Below, in pieces: positions 12,804 to 22,979 of a stretch of DNA of 64,000 bases. This DNA is from Zelopaecilomyces penicillatus (taxonomy: Eukaryota > Ascomycota > Sordariomycetes > Hypocreales > Pseudodiploosporaceae): NCBI GenBank assembly GCA_005765155.1, contig VCCP01000006.1:322501-386500 (forward strand), read 5' to 3'. A model generated the notes under the pieces. That model was not told the DNA's origin. It saw only the letters and a list, made by a program, of their open reading frames with translations, and ran no database searches. Position numbers and translations under genes: made by a program. Each line of letters opens with the position of its first letter. Positions within the stretch are counted from its first letter, which is position 1.

Positions 12804-15342
12804 ATGCCCAAGTCTGTTTGCATTATCGGTTAGTGGCCGCCTCTCCGAACGCTGTACTCAGCTTCCTCGTCAAAAACCCCCTTACGTATCCTTGCAAATT
12901 CGCCCCCTTTTTTAGAGAGAGGGAAACAAAACTCACCATCCTTTTACAGGCGCTGGCCCATCCGGCCTCGTCGCAGCCAAGACCTTTCTCCATAACGCAC
13001 CAAGGGGAGAGTTCAAAGTATGCGTCTATGAGAGCCAGGACGCCATCGGCGGGCTTTGGCCGGCGTCCAAGGCGGACGCAGCCCGCCAGGTGCACCCGCT
13101 GATGGTGGCTAATCAGAGCAAGCACACGATGCAGTTTAGTGATTTGGCGTGGCAACAGGGCGTGCCGGAGCTCCCGCGTGCCTGGATGGTGGGCCAGTAT
13201 CTGCAGCGGTATTATGATCGGTATTTGGCGGGTCATGAAGGGTTTGAACTTCAGCTGAAAAGTCGGGTGTTGCGCGCGGAGCAGAAGAAGAAGAAGACGG
13301 AGGGTGAGAATGGTGACGGGTCGTCTGCTGGTTGGCGGGTGAGTGTTGAGTCTAAGGATAATGGTAGTAGCAGTGGAGAGAGCGGGAGTATAAGTAGGGA
13401 GTTTGACTACTTGTTGGTTGCCTCGGGGTATTTCGGGAAGCCAGCGATTCCGGACTGCTTCAAGCAGCCGTTGATGAAGACTTCGGTTCCTGTTATTCAC
13501 AGTAGCCAATACCGCGACTTGAAGGGGCTTTTGGGCAAGAACCCACGCGGCAAGGGCAAGATCTTGGTGGTTGGTGGGCAGATGTCTGGTGTCGAGATAG
13601 CTGGCACCATTGCGACTCATCTATCGTCAGCAATCAACTCTCCCGAAGAGTTTGAGGTGCCCAACATCGACAAGTACTCACTCTACCATGTTATTCAGCG
13701 GCCGATATGGGTTCTCCCGCTCTTTACCACTCCCGAGGTGAGTTATAACCGCTGCCCCCCCCCCCCCCCCCCCTTTAGATATCCTCACATGCTAAAATGA
13801 GTACTCTTCTAGCCAAACTTTCCAGCACCCCCTTTCCTACCACTGGACTACACATATAGCCTCAACAACCGCGCCCACCCACTCATCAACAACCAGGGTC
13901 ACATCACCGAGCAAGATGCCCAAAAGGCCCACGGCCTCTTTGAGGCCAGCCTGGGCACCGACCAGTCCGAGTTCTGCCCGCTTCTCACGCCCAATGACGA
14001 AGCGAAGAAACAGCCATCGTATTTGGCTGTGAGCGACTGGTACTGTGATTTTGTGCGCGCTGGAACTATCACGCTATCCCTTGGCAAGGTTGCCTCGCTG
14101 GAGGGCAATATCGCGACGCTCGTTCGCGGCGGCTCCAAGATGGACGATGTCGCCGCTGTGGTTCTAGCTACGGGGTTTGATCCGTGTCCTAGTCTTGATT
14201 ATCTCTCAGAGGAGATTCTCAAGACGCTGCAGCATTCGCCAGAGCACCCAGAATTGGCGTATGCGCTAGCTTTCCACGGCACACATCATCCTGAGGTTCA
14301 GAACTTGGGGTTCGTTGGGTTCTACCGGTCTCCCTACTGGGGCGTCATGCAGATGCAGGCGCGATTCTTGGCCAAGTTATGGTCTAGCCCGAGTAACGAC
14401 ACAGCCGGCACTGGTAACAATAATCTGCCTCGGAAGCTCGAGGCTGACGACTCAATAAAGCGCACGCTTGACTTGCGCGGCGACCCAGGCCTCTCACAAT
14501 TCCCCATGGGCGACTACCTCTACCTCATGCAAGAATTCTCCGAAGCACTCTCCATAGAACTACAACCACCCCTTTTAGACAGTATCCCCACATTATCTCA
14601 CAACGACCTTCCCTTGGACATGCTCACTCCATCAAGATACCCCTCCACAGGCGACGATGACCAAGCTAAGCTCGACGCCATGACTTCTCTCAAAGAAACA
14701 AGAGACGTCGCAGTCGATGGCCTCACCACCCCGCGGTTCGTCTCCCGCGCTGTGTTCCGCAGCCTACTAGGCACATGGTATCTCGACCGCGACCTGAAAA
14801 GCAGACTACCTTCACACCCTAGCGGACGATTCGTCGGAACAGCCACTTTCCTCCTCCGCGACACGACTTCTGATGGTATACAATGTGCCGCGGGAAGCAA
14901 TAGCACGACCGCCAATACCAATAACAATAGCAACAAGGAAAATGGGAGTACTGAAATTTCTGGAACTGACGACCTCGGCATGGAGTACCTCTACATCGAG
15001 GAAGGTGACTTCACTGCCGACAATGGTTTCACATTCAAGGCTACGCGGCGATATATCTGGCGGTATGATGAGATGACGGAGAAACTAAGCGTATGGTTCG
15101 TTAAGCCCGATGACCAGAAGCGCGCGGATTATCTCTTCCACAAGATTGAGTTTGTCCAGCCGGAGAGTAGACAGCAAGCCAAGGGATGGCCTGCCAAGGC
15201 GGGCCATCTCTGCATCGATGACTACTACGATGTCAAGTACAACTTTGCTTTCAAGGCCGTCAATCTCAAAGACTGGAATATCGAGTACACTGTAAACGGG
15301 CCGAAAAAAGATTATACGATTCGCGGGACTTACACGCGGTAA
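12804..15342 (+). CDS. Flavin-dependent monooxygenase fused to a C-terminal DUF6314 domain
   Basis: Exons 12804-12828, 12950-13737 and 13813-15342 give 780 residues. The first exon holds only eight full codons and ends inside the FAD motif, which is completed across the intron (CIIGAGPSG, 6-14). NADPH-type VVGGQMSG is at 215-222, and a conserved ATGFDP lies in the second half. From about residue 585 the protein changes to LLGTWYLDRDL...GRFVGTATF...RRYIWRYDE...DDYYDVKYNFAF, the pattern of the DUF6314 (lipocalin-like) domain, often found alone. The FMO half should oxygenate a small molecule using FAD and NADPH; DUF6314 might bind that ligand (inference). Intron 2 contains an 18-base C run. The gene is transcribed away from the reductase gene and has no secondary-metabolite cluster partners. 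Confidence 0.88.
13755..13772 (+). repeat. Poly-C tract inside intron 2 of the FMO-DUF6314 gene
   Basis: An uninterrupted run of 18 C lies between donor and branch region. The length is prone to polymerase slippage and may be a sequencing artefact, but it sits in an intron and does not affect the frame. Confidence 0.85.
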
Positions 15343-15748
15343 GAAATGTGCCAGTCTTTTAAAAACCAAAGCAATACAAAAAATGAACAGGGACTTCCAG
15401 TCCAGTCTCAGTAGTCTGCGTTCGGCATGTTGCTTGCCTTTTGATTGTGCATCATTGTACCCAAACGAGTCAAAGACTTTATATCATCATAGGAAAGGTG
15501 TTGGTTTTACAAAGATTTCCACATTAATCTAAAAAAACAACCCGCCGGTTAGCTTTTTACAATTCTCCATCTGTTTTTCAGATCAAACAAGGATAAGGTT
15601 CCTCAAACACCGCCCAAGCAGGAGCCAAGCAAGCCACAAAAATTTGTTGAATGTGTACACAGGATAAGTCAAGTCTTTAGGCAAATGGCCCCTAACCACA
15701 CAATTTTCCGAATATCCCCAGCCTGATCAGTTTCCCTTTTCAGACCGT
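15343..15748. other. Convergent intergenic spacer
   Basis: This holds the 3' flanks of the FMO-DUF6314 gene and of the coiled-coil gene. No other feature is seen. Confidence 0.6.
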
Positions 15749-16692
15749 CTAGAGCTTAACCAGTTTCTGGTCCAGATGGTTGCGGTAGAACTTGCGCAGC
15801 GACGGGGAGAGCGCGAGAGTTTCTTTAGTGAACTCAACTTGCGGAGGACAGGTGTTTGTGCACTCCTGCTCAGAGGGTGAGGCTACTTCGATAGGCAAAT
15901 CTGCAAGATCTGAGTCAGAAGCAATCAAAGTTGCGCCTTGGCTCTCACCGACGAGTTTCCAATCGCTGAAACCCTGCGCAACGTGCTGGTCGATAGACGA
16001 CATGGTTTTCTGAAACTCGAATTACCAATTGCTCTCATGCAAAAGATGGCAATTTAACTTACCAAAGAATCTATCAAAAGAGGTCGCTGCTCCAAAAGTA
16101 GCCTATCAGCCAAAGCTTCAACATCCCTATCTGCATCTCGAATGATGTCCTACATGCTCGGGGCTGAGTTGGAGAATGAAAGCAAATCAGGCTCCAGGCT
16201 GGCCGTCTGCTCACAGTTTCCGTTTCGAATCTCTGCACACGCTGCACGAGGCTTGATCGGGCGAGTAGAGCTCTTCGAAAAGGCTTCAATCGTTAAGGAT
16301 GCCAATTTGCCCTTTACATCGGCCAGTGCTAGGTAGACCTGTTGTAGCTCGGCGTTCAGCTCCATTATCTTGGCGTTGTCCGTAGCTCGATGCGATACTA
16401 AATTTTGCACCTCGTTCTGTAGTTTCACAACCTGGAAGGAATGGTTGCTAATGACCTTTTTGTTGGCAGTCAAGATGTCCTGGATGGATTCCAAGTTAAT
16501 GGAAAGCTACAAGGCATGTGTTCCAAATAAAGTGAGAGTGAAAAAACCCACCTGTAGTAGCACAGCGAGTTGTTTTGCCTCCCCATGGTGTTCTAAAGTT
16601 TTGACCAAATCCTCAAGCTCCTCATGGAGGCCAACAGGTGTGGAGGTTTGGTAACTTGTACCAGAGTTTTGACGGCCATAGCTATCGATCAT
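15749..16692 (-). CDS. Small coiled-coil protein of unknown family
   Basis: The model on the minus strand is exons 16692-16552, 16506-16215, 16130-16063 and 16009-15749, giving 253 residues. Junctions keep the frame throughout: donors GTGGGT, GTGAGC and GTAAGT, acceptors TTGTAG, ATGCAG and TTTCAG. Intron 2 removes an in-frame TAG, and its GTGAGC/GCAG pair is the only combination I found that restores a frame. Residues 20-130 are heptad-like and polar (HEELEDLVKTLEHH, MELNAELQQVYLALADVKGKL), typical of a coiled coil; a second helix follows (RDVEALADRLLLEQ). The C terminus ends in KFYRNHLDQKLVKL. I do not recognise the family; kinetochore or tethering-complex subunits have this look, but nothing proves it. 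Confidence 0.6.
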
Positions 16693-18379
16693 GTTGAAAA
16701 AATAAACAGCAAGGCGTTTCTGAGCCTAGTGAACAGAACAGGGGTTTTGGAAGAATTTATCGATGGTTGCGAACAGTGGAGTTATTGTTGAGAAGCCGTC
16801 GAGAGGTGAACGGAAAGCAAATGCTGACAAGACGTTGCCGAAGAGAGGTGCAAGGTAAGCTGCAAAGCAAGACTGGCTCTGATTTTGCCTCTAGGGAAGA
16901 GAGCAAATTAAATTAAAAGATATGAGGATTTGTTTGTAGTGTACGGTAAAGTGAAAGTGTGGGCCTGTGACGTGCTTCTTTATTGGCATCTCTCAGTTGA
17001 TATGCAGTTGCGCAGTCAGTAGTCGCGGTCAACGCGTTGGAAGCTGCAATGGAGATTCGAAAATGCAGTGACAATTTTATTATGCAAGTCAAACGTCCCA
17101 AACGCGTGAAGAAGGTAGGAGGGAGAAGGAGGATGAAGAGGAAGTGAAGACCGAACAAATGGGCGGTGACGAAGGCCACAAGGCAGCAATTCAGTCGGCT
17201 GCAAGAGAGAGGTGGGACGGCTGTTAACAGTGACCAGAAAATGAAGGTATCATGAACCTCAGCAAGCGCACCGAATACGTTACGCACTTGGGCATAAAAA
17301 ATCACCCAAAAAACTCAACAGAATCAGTAAGCCGCCGGATAATGGGCCAGTAAGAAGGTCCTCTATTAACACCTATAGAATGACCTGACTATAAAAATAG
17401 CTATAAGAATAGCTGTAGAAGCTAGGGCTGATTCCCCCCGCTTGTAGGGCTCTGGATTGCAATTTATTGCCGATTTCCTGTTAACAATTAGAACGGGGAT
17501 TAGATACATATGCACATAGGTATGTGTAGATATATAACCTGTAATAATGGAAGGATTTTGCCTGTTGTTTCTCCTTGATAAATAGAAAGGCGAGGGATGG
17601 GAAGCCTATGTTCAATATAGGTAGAAAATAGAACAACGTATAATAAGTATTGTTAATTATCTCTCAAATATATTTAGTATACTATAGTAGTTGGAGTGTT
17701 ATTGACTAGCGTCCTGGCTCAATAGCGAAGTTATGTTTGTCACTAGAGCTATATAATCTGTCCAACGGGCCGGTTGAGGCTTCAGAGGCTACTGCAATTA
17801 TGCGGTCTGCTAGAAGTATGCTAGGCCATTTAAAAGTCTCAGATTGCTAGAAACGGGCTATATGAAGCGACTTAATATTGTTGCCAGCCGAGTCAATATC
17901 TGATGGAATGCAAGTAAAGCCGTGGACTTGCAGCGGTCTGGAAAGGTGCAAGTTGTCGTTGATTTCATTCCTCTCCACTTTACACAGCTCAATGTCTGAA
18001 AAGAACAATCGTGATTCACGCACGAATTAGCCTGAAAATATGCTCTCCAAATACAGATTAGTAGTGTATTGTGAATGGAGAAGATCAGTGGTTCGGCTCC
18101 AGGAATGTGCGTCGTTGGCTGTTTCTTCACCAAACATTCCCACACGTCACTGTGCGTCAATGTCAGTCCACCCTGCCTGCCCCTCTCCTGCAACCTGCCC
18201 CAACAACCACCGTTCCTGCGCCATCATACCTTCTTTGAAGTCCCAGGCTCCTTCTCGGCCTCCTCACTCGCAGCCTCAGGACAACGGTATCGACTACCAT
18301 GTATCCCTGATTAGCAAGTGCCAAGAATGCACTTCTCACCTCCTCCTCACAACCCCTCCATCCTTACCCCTCTGCCACC
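16693..18379. other. Intergenic region, partly AT-rich
   Basis: No gene is supported. Around 17340-17420 short imperfect repeats of ATAGCTATA/TAGCTATAAG occur, and 17500-17720 is AT-rich with many TA steps, as in a decayed (RIP-like) repeat. The last 350 bp upstream of 18380 are C-rich and probably the leader of the dehydrogenase gene. Confidence 0.5.
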
Positions 18380-19434
18380 ATGAAGCTCGCCGTTTTCAGC
18401 ACAAAGCCCTACGACAAGAAGTATCTCGATGCTGCAAGCAGCTCGGCTAAGACTGCTGATTCGTCATAAGCCGTCGAACTTATCTATCATGATTTCCCAT
18501 TGAATGACAAGTCTGTCCCACTGGCCAAGGGTGCTGATGCTGTTTGCGCGTTTGTCAATGACACCCTCAAGGCCAGCACTGTCGAGGCGCTGGCTCAGGT
18601 TGGAGTCAAGGCTATTCTGCTTCGCTGTGCCGGCTTCAATCATGTGGATCTACCTGCTGCGGAGAAGGCTGGAATCATGGTTGCAAATGTGCCCTCTTAC
18701 TCTCCAGAGGCTGTTGCCGAGTTTGCTGTCGCCCTGATTCAAACGCTGAACCGCAACACCCACCGCGCTTACAATCGTGTTCGCGAGGGCAACTTTTCCC
18801 TTGATGGACTTCTGGGCAAGACCCTCCATGGCAAGACAGTTGGCATCATTGGTACAGGGAAGATTGGAATTGCCACAGCTCGGATCATGAAGGGTTTTGG
18901 CTGTACCATTCTGGCTTATGACCCATACCCATCAGATTATCTCAAGGGCATTGGCGAGTACAAGGATCTTGATGAGCTTTTATCCAAGTGTGACATCATC
19001 AGTTTGCACTGCCCTCTAATGGAGAGCACCGCTCACATCATTAATAACGACACCATCGCAAAAATGAAGCCAGGTGTCCTGCTGGTCAATACCTCTCGCG
19101 GTGGCTAATTGATACCAAGGCTGTCACCAAGGCACTCAAGAGCAAGCACCTTGGAGGCGTGGCTCTAGATGTGTACGAGGGCGAAGGCGCACTTTTCTAC
19201 GAGGATCACTCAGGCGAAATCATTGATGATGATGTGCTGATGCGCCTCATGACTTTCCCCAATGTCATTGTCAGCGGCCATCAGGCCTTCTTTACAGAGG
19301 AAGCTCTGCAGGAGATTTCAGAGTGCACGCTGCGCAACCTGAGTGAGTTTGCTAGCACAGGAACGTGTAAGAATTCATTGATGAAGGACAAGAGTTCGAA
19401 AGATAAGGGTTTTAAACCCGTCCGTAGTGTTTAG
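18380..19434 (+). pseudogene. D-2-hydroxyacid (D-lactate-type) dehydrogenase, disrupted
   Basis: From the ATG at 18380 (context CCACCATGAAG) the frame reads MKLAVFSTKPYDKKYLD, hits TAA at 18467-18469, then resumes in the same frame for 200 codons. At 19106-19108 a one-base loss after NTSRGG creates another stop; the frame that follows continues LIDTKAVTKAL to 19434. The family core is well preserved: NAD motif GTGKIG, Arg of NTSRG, the acidic VYEGE and the catalytic-His strand GHQAFFT. Intact relatives reduce pyruvate-like 2-oxoacids to D-hydroxyacids with NADH in the cytosol. Total length is right for a full protein of about 350 residues. Two independent lesions make this a recent pseudogene unless the assembly is wrong at both places. 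Confidence 0.8.
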
Positions 19435-19976
19435 TTATTCCAGCCAAACTCACCCATGTCTGGTTCTCTTTGAGCTTTAATTTATCGTTTAACCATCAAA
19501 TGACACTGCCAATTTTCCTTTATTTTATCTATAAGTATTCGGGTCGGTCATATTAAGTGTGTAGTAGACCATGGTATCTCTATAGAGATATACCAGAAGG
19601 TAGCCAAACCTACGTCTGCAGAGCTGACCATCACCAAACAAACGTGGTTTGATCTCAGGGTCAGTTCCATCACCTGAGCGATGGATTAAAAGCGCCCAGA
19701 TCCCAGCTCTGGTGCTTCCATACCGCACGTCAACCGTAGCCGGAAAACTAGTTGGGTCCGGTGTGCTTCTCTCATAGAGTCGGTCGGTATTGAGGGTATA
19801 TATGACATTGAATAGTTAACATTCCATCTCCCGTCTTGCAATACGGCATCGGGGAACTCCAGGAGATCAATTTGCAGGGCATCTGGTGGTTCTATTAATA
19901 AACTTGATAGTTTTTAGTAAGAATACAATCTATCATATTGATCTTGCAACATCGTCTCCGTGTCAGCCTTCTAGCC
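19435..19976. other. Convergent intergenic spacer
   Basis: This lies between the dehydrogenase relic and the 3' end of the F-box gene. Apart from AT-rich stretches I see nothing in it. Confidence 0.6.
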
Positions 19977-22376
19977 TCATATCTCCAAGTCGACTCGTGT
20001 AATTCTATCCATCTCTTCAACAAAGTCAATGTGGATTGGGTTTCTCAATCTCAGTAGCTCTGCCAATCTCTCACTCCCGTCCCAATACGAATTGGCTACA
20101 GATCCATTGGGGGCAGAACCAGCTGCCCCATCAAATAAGTCCAAGTCACCTACACTGACGTCTACTGGTGCGGAATCTAGGGGTGGATCAGGCATCAATA
20201 GATCCCCATCCAAATCTATTCGCCTAAGGCTCCCATCCCTCTGAACAGCTGTTTTCATGAATGGGTCAAAGCGACCGTCTTCAATGGCCCATGTTCGAGC
20301 CCATCCTTCCACGCTAAACGCCCAGATAATAATATCCGGCGAAGAGTCCAGGGCAAGCTCAGTGAGGTTGCTGCAAACCGCTACAGGCTGTCCGCTTATC
20401 TCGAAGGGATACGCAGGGCTGTTTCGAATGGGGTCGCCCAGTAAGTCAAGCACTCCATTGTTATGCTCTGTGTGCCAAAGGGCTGAACGGTGAAGCCATT
20501 GTTCGCGGCCATCAGCAAAGGCATGCTCAAAGGTTTGAGGAATAGGGTTCGAGCGAGTCATATTGTGGAAAACGTCAGGTGGAACAGTATAAAATACCAC
20601 TATCTGTCTATTCAGGCCCGAATTGGCTGGTTCAGACATTGAATGGTGATCTCGGCTGAATAGTTCTTGCTCGAGTTGGTTTCCACGATGGATTGCATAG
20701 GTAGCCACAACCCGGACTCCATGTCTTGTATCTGCCCCTGCGGTATACAAAATAGGCACAGGCGAAATAGCACTATGAGGTGGCCGAAACCAGACTTTTC
20801 GAAGCAATCTGGTCAAGGATCCTACCGGGGCATCAGTACCTAGACAAAGGTATCCAGTCCGTGGATCTGTGAAAAGAATGTGGTATCCATCGCTGAGAGG
20901 TATAGCTCGAAAATGATCTGCACTCTCGGAAGAGATTCTGCGTAACAGATTGTCGGAAATTGTAGGTGGTCCTAGCAAATCATTCAACAGCATCAAAGCC
21001 CCAGAACTTGAAGAAGTAGTCGCAAATGGCTCACGGATTGGAGATCCAGGATTGGAGTTCGTAAAGGACACAACGGATGTGCTGCCCAAGCCCAATAGCG
21101 TTGTAGCAAATTCATGGACGCCGCTTTCAATGGAATCGAGGGAGCCGCCAAGTCCTCCAGCGGAACTGATAAGCCTCAACTTCTTCGCTGTGTCAACCCC
21201 GCGGCGTTGAGGAAGAAAGTAGAGGAAATCACTAGGTGACGCGAGAGGGAACCACCTGCTCAGGTCTTGGCCGGTCAGAGCATCTATCTAATGCAACTCA
21301 ATTCCAGCGGAACAACCAAAGGCCACACAGTTTCGCTGAGGACAAATCGCGACCGAGCGGGGTGGATCATCTGGATGGCAAATGTTCCTGTATACTGACC
21401 TCGGTCCATTCTCTGTCGGCGCAGCGTTATATGGAGACCGCTCGTGACAAATGCAAGGCCCATTAAAGGTATTGGGTCGGTTGGGTGAACCCGAGCCAGA
21501 TCCCTCGTTTGACGTGTTCTCAGAGTATGGGCTTGGTGCCCCAATTCTCTCGTCCATCAGATCAACAACCATTCCAATCCGTCCCTCCATCAAAAACGCA
21601 GCAGCATGACGTCCAGCTGAAGTATCCATACTGGAAGCTATAACTCGTCGAGGACATATGATGCTAGCCACTGGACGGAGAAACCCTAGAGGCATCCCTT
21701 GGCGGCGACGCAGCGGTATCGACCACATTGTCCGTTCGCGAGGACAAACATGATTCAACTCATATATAAAGACTAAGCGGTCATGAGCAGCCATAATGAA
21801 GCGCCCACACAAGCTCACTGTGAAGATAGTAGAGTTGTTGGGTGCACCAGCCCTGAATCCAGGCACGATCGCACTGAAATCAGTAAAGCCAACCTCTACA
21901 AAGGCACTTCCTTCAGGGTGCAAAAGATTGCTTTCTCGTGAGATCCATCGGCTCATCATTCTCTCACGGTTGAGGTCGGGGTCCCGGGCAAGACTCATAG
22001 GAGTGAGTATTCTCAGTATGCTGCTCCACCATCCTCCCTTTTTGAGCATGTAAACCAGCAACATACGGTCGAGGGAGGCGTAGAACCAGGATCGGCATGT
22101 GTGACGAGCAGCGTTGAAGTCGATCGGAGTCAGAAAGAAATATACTTGTTGAACTATTTCGGTCGGCAACCTCATCGCACAGGGCCTCACTGCGTTTATA
22201 CATGTTAGTAAAGGTCACAGTTATCCTTTATGTCAACCTTCATCAAAGGAACAACACGTACCACCTCCCACCTCTACCACATATTCGTTGCCGTGCATTC
22301 TCATCACCTCTGCTGGCTGCGACGGCACAGGATGTATGCGGTAATCACCACTCGACACCAAAGCAACCACGGTCAT
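19977..22376 (-). pseudogene. F-box protein gene interrupted by one in-frame TAG
   Basis: Minus-strand exons 22376-22262 and 22189-19977 join across a 72-nt intron (GTACGT...CTAAC...CGCAG), making 775 sense codons with one internal TAG (21290-21288, codon 339). The F-box lies at about 43-75: RLPTEIVQQVYFFLTPIDFNAARHTCRSWF. The rest is a long fungal beta-rich region. Both sides of the TAG are well-formed, conserved-looking protein and no splice pair removes the stop. The context GIELH-stop-IDALTG suggests a former Trp (TGG to TAG). F-box proteins recruit substrates to SCF ubiquitin ligases; the target is unknown. The gene may be recently dead, give a truncated N-terminal protein, or be read through. 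The short first exon is inferred from its open frame and splice signals. Confidence 0.72.
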
Positions 22377-22979
22377 CGTGTCGCCAGTCTTGTTCGCGGG
22401 TCGCTGCGAAAATGTCCTCGATCTGGCTGACCGAGTTCCCGCAACGCCCCTTGAGACTAGGATTTGCGAGGACGTTTTGGCGGGCACCCTCCAAAGAGAG
22501 GAGGCGCTGAAAGAGACTAGGAAAAAAAAGGGGGGAGTAGGATAATATAGGGTTGAGGAGCAAGGCAAAAAGCAGAGTCTGGCTCCTTGCCTCTGATATC
22601 TCAATTAACCTCGGAGTCTTTCCTGCCAATTTCACAAGATTAAAGGGGAAACAAACACGGTGACATAAAGAAACCAGGAGCATACACAAAGATCATACTG
22701 CCTTGATATCAGGTCTAACTGTATCGCTCTTGCCCTGAGGCTGAATGCAAATAAAATGCTAAGGAAAAGCGCAACCCAAAACGGCAACAAACTGAGAATA
22801 GCCTCGACAAACAACAACAACAACAACAACAACATACGCCAAAACGAAACGCCGTCATCAATAAAATGGGGTTCAATAGGCTTTCCATCTTTAAGGGATG
22901 CGAGCCCTACATTTCCAAATAAAAGTATCATGAACCAATGAAGCTCCAGTTCCAGGCCGACTCAACAATGGAACATTCA
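22377..22979. other. Intergenic region with an (AAC)n microsatellite
   Basis: This is the promoter side of the F-box gene and 3' flank of the channel gene. An (AAC)n run occupies roughly 22808-22833. ORFs here overlap on several frames and are not supported as genes. Confidence 0.6.

Noticed and set aside
13090..13620. Long minus-strand ORF opposite the FMO gene (12823-13620)
   Set aside because: It is a shadow of the FMO exon, which has clear FAD and NADPH motifs.
18467..18469. Programmed read-through or an intron as explanation for the dehydrogenase stop
   Set aside because: No GT-AG pair removes the stop in frame, and the second lesion is a frameshift, so decay is simpler.
22233..22604. 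Longer N terminus for the F-box protein (open frame upstream of 22376)
   Set aside because: The upstream part is T-rich, leader-like and lacks an ATG in good context; the ATG at 22376 was preferred.
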